A stretch of 6,679 bases of DNA from an uncultured Gammaproteobacteria bacterium (GTDB lineage: Bacteria; Pseudomonadota; Gammaproteobacteria; Arenicellales; UBA868), in NCBI GenBank assembly GCA_913051905.1, contig CAJXBY010000141.1:1-6679 (forward strand), read 5' to 3'. This document shows positions 5,953-6,679 of the stretch, piece after piece; position 1 is the first letter of the stretch; the number at the start of each line of letters is the position of its first letter. A model generated the notes under the pieces. It made no database searches. It saw only the letters and a program-made list of their open reading frames with translations, and was not told where the DNA came from. Both the position numbers and the translations under genes were made by a program.

Positions 5953-6679
5953 CAACCCTCCCGACAGCCGGGAAATCCCAGCCGTTCGCGACTCAGGTAG
6001 TACTCTTCGGCGACGCGCCGGGCCAGCGCCCGGACCCGACCGATGTACCGGGCCCGTTCCGTCACACCAATGGCGTGACGCGCGTCGAGCAGGTTGAACG
6101 TGTGAGACGCCTTTAGAACCTGTTCGTAGGCCGGCAGCGGCAAAGCCGCTTCGAGCAGCCGGTGACAGGCTTTCTCACAGGTATCGAAATGATGCAGAAG
6201 CGCTTCCACATCGGCGTGTTCGAAGTTGTAGGCTGACTGTTCGATCTCATTCTGCCGGTAGAGTTCTCCGTAACTGAAATCCGAGTTCCAGCGCAGGTCA
6301 AAAATGTTGTCCTTCCCCTGCAGATAGAGCGCGACCCTCTCCAGGCCGTAAGTGATCTCACCGGTAACGGGCCGGCAGTCGAGGCCGCCGACCTGTTGGA
6401 AATAAGTGAACTGGGAGACCTCCATGCCGTTCAGCCAGACTTCCCATCCCAGGCCCCAGGCACCTAGAGTCGGTGATTCCCAGTCATCTTCTACAAAACG
6501 CACATCGTCACGGAGAAAATCGATGCCGAGGGTTTCCAGTGAACCCAGGTAGCGCTCCTGAAAATCATCCGGGGACGGCTTGAGGACTACCTGAAACTGA
6601 AAGTAGTGCTGCAGCCGGTTGGGGTTCTCACCGTAGCGGCCGTCGGTCGGGCGCCGTGACGGCTGAACATAAGCCGCTC
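5952..6679 (-). CDS. glyQ: glycine--tRNA ligase alpha subunit GlyQ (5' end outside window)
   Basis: Catalytic alpha subunit of the alpha2beta2 glycyl-tRNA synthetase, a class II enzyme that forms glycyl-adenylate and charges tRNA-Gly together with GlyS. The frame is open from the right edge to the TGA at 5954-5952, giving 241 complete residues. By comparison with E. coli (303 residues), about 55 N-terminal residues are missing. Conserved blocks in order: [20 protein letters not shown] at the edge, [110 protein letters not shown], and the terminal [11 protein letters not shown]. The valine codon GTG at 6503 lies inside the conserved RFVEDDW block and is not a start. It is the first visible gene of the - strand operon, and its stop overlaps the glyS ATG. 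Confidence 0.98.
   Translation of the reverse strand, partial: AAYVQPSRRPTDGRYGENPNRLQHYFQFQVVLKPSPDDFQERYLGSLETLGIDFLRDDVRFVEDDWESPTLGAWGLGWEVWLNGMEVSQFTYFQQVGGLDCRPVTGEITYGLERVALYLQGKDNIFDLRWNSDFSYGELYRQNEIEQSAYNFEHADVEALLHHFDTCEKACHRLLEAALPLPAYEQVLKASHTFNLLDARHAIGVTERARYIGRVRALARRVAEEYYLSRERLGFPGCREG
5956..5962 (-). promoter_or_regulatory. strong ribosome binding site of glyS
   Basis: GGGAGGG on the - strand lies inside the last codons of glyQ, with 3-4 bases before ATG 5952. The close spacing is on the short side. Together with the TGATG stop-start overlap it fits re-initiation by ribosomes finishing glyQ, which would help make the two synthetase subunits in equal amounts. It also rules against TTG 5955, which directly abuts the site. 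Confidence 0.75.

Noticed and set aside
1..6679. Novel defence system, mobile element, CRISPR array, prophage or RNA gene
   Set aside because: Every long region is explained by a recognised housekeeping or small metabolic gene. No repeat array, transposase, integrase, tRNA-like cloverleaf or large non-coding stretch was seen.

Overview
This is a GC-rich, almost completely coding stretch of chromosome that most resembles a gammaproteobacterium. The evidence is the gene content and order: a pdxA-rsmA pair, and a glyQ-glyS-...-gmhB-plsC run like the one known from Pseudomonas. The two-subunit glycyl-tRNA synthetase and a GmhB-type heptose phosphatase also point to a Gram-negative bacterium that makes heptose-containing LPS. 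Genus and species cannot be read from this window.

Layout: two operons run toward each other and meet near 2068-2103. On the + strand, the 3' end of a PaiB-like FMN-binding protein gene (2-292) overlaps pdxA (285-1271, vitamin B6 synthesis). pdxA in turn overlaps rsmA (1261-2067, 16S rRNA dimethyltransferase). On the - strand, read from the right edge, come glyQ (5' end beyond the window), glyS (5952-3835), a small MazG-like nucleotide pyrophosphohydrolase gene (3831-3502), gmhB (3493-2900) and plsC (about 2859-2104). Adjacent genes either overlap or lie within about 40 bases, so both groups look like single transcripts with coupled translation. Their promoters must lie outside the window, and I see no internal promoter.

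Functionally, the - strand operon joins glycine charging of tRNA (GlyQ and GlyS form one enzyme) to envelope building: GmhB makes a precursor of the LPS inner-core heptose and PlsC makes phosphatidic acid. A probable house-cleaning nucleotide hydrolase sits between them. The + strand operon joins pyridoxal phosphate synthesis to ribosome maturation.

I found no RNA gene, mobile element, CRISPR array, phage gene or defence system, and no convincing sign of a new biological system. The points worth a second look are modest. A PaiB-like gene lies immediately upstream of pdxA, where surA often lies. A MazG-like gene is inserted between glyS and gmhB. The two operons converge with only 36 bp between stop codons and no visible terminator. 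PlsC carries the HX4E variant of its active-site motif and a short in-frame tandem repeat.
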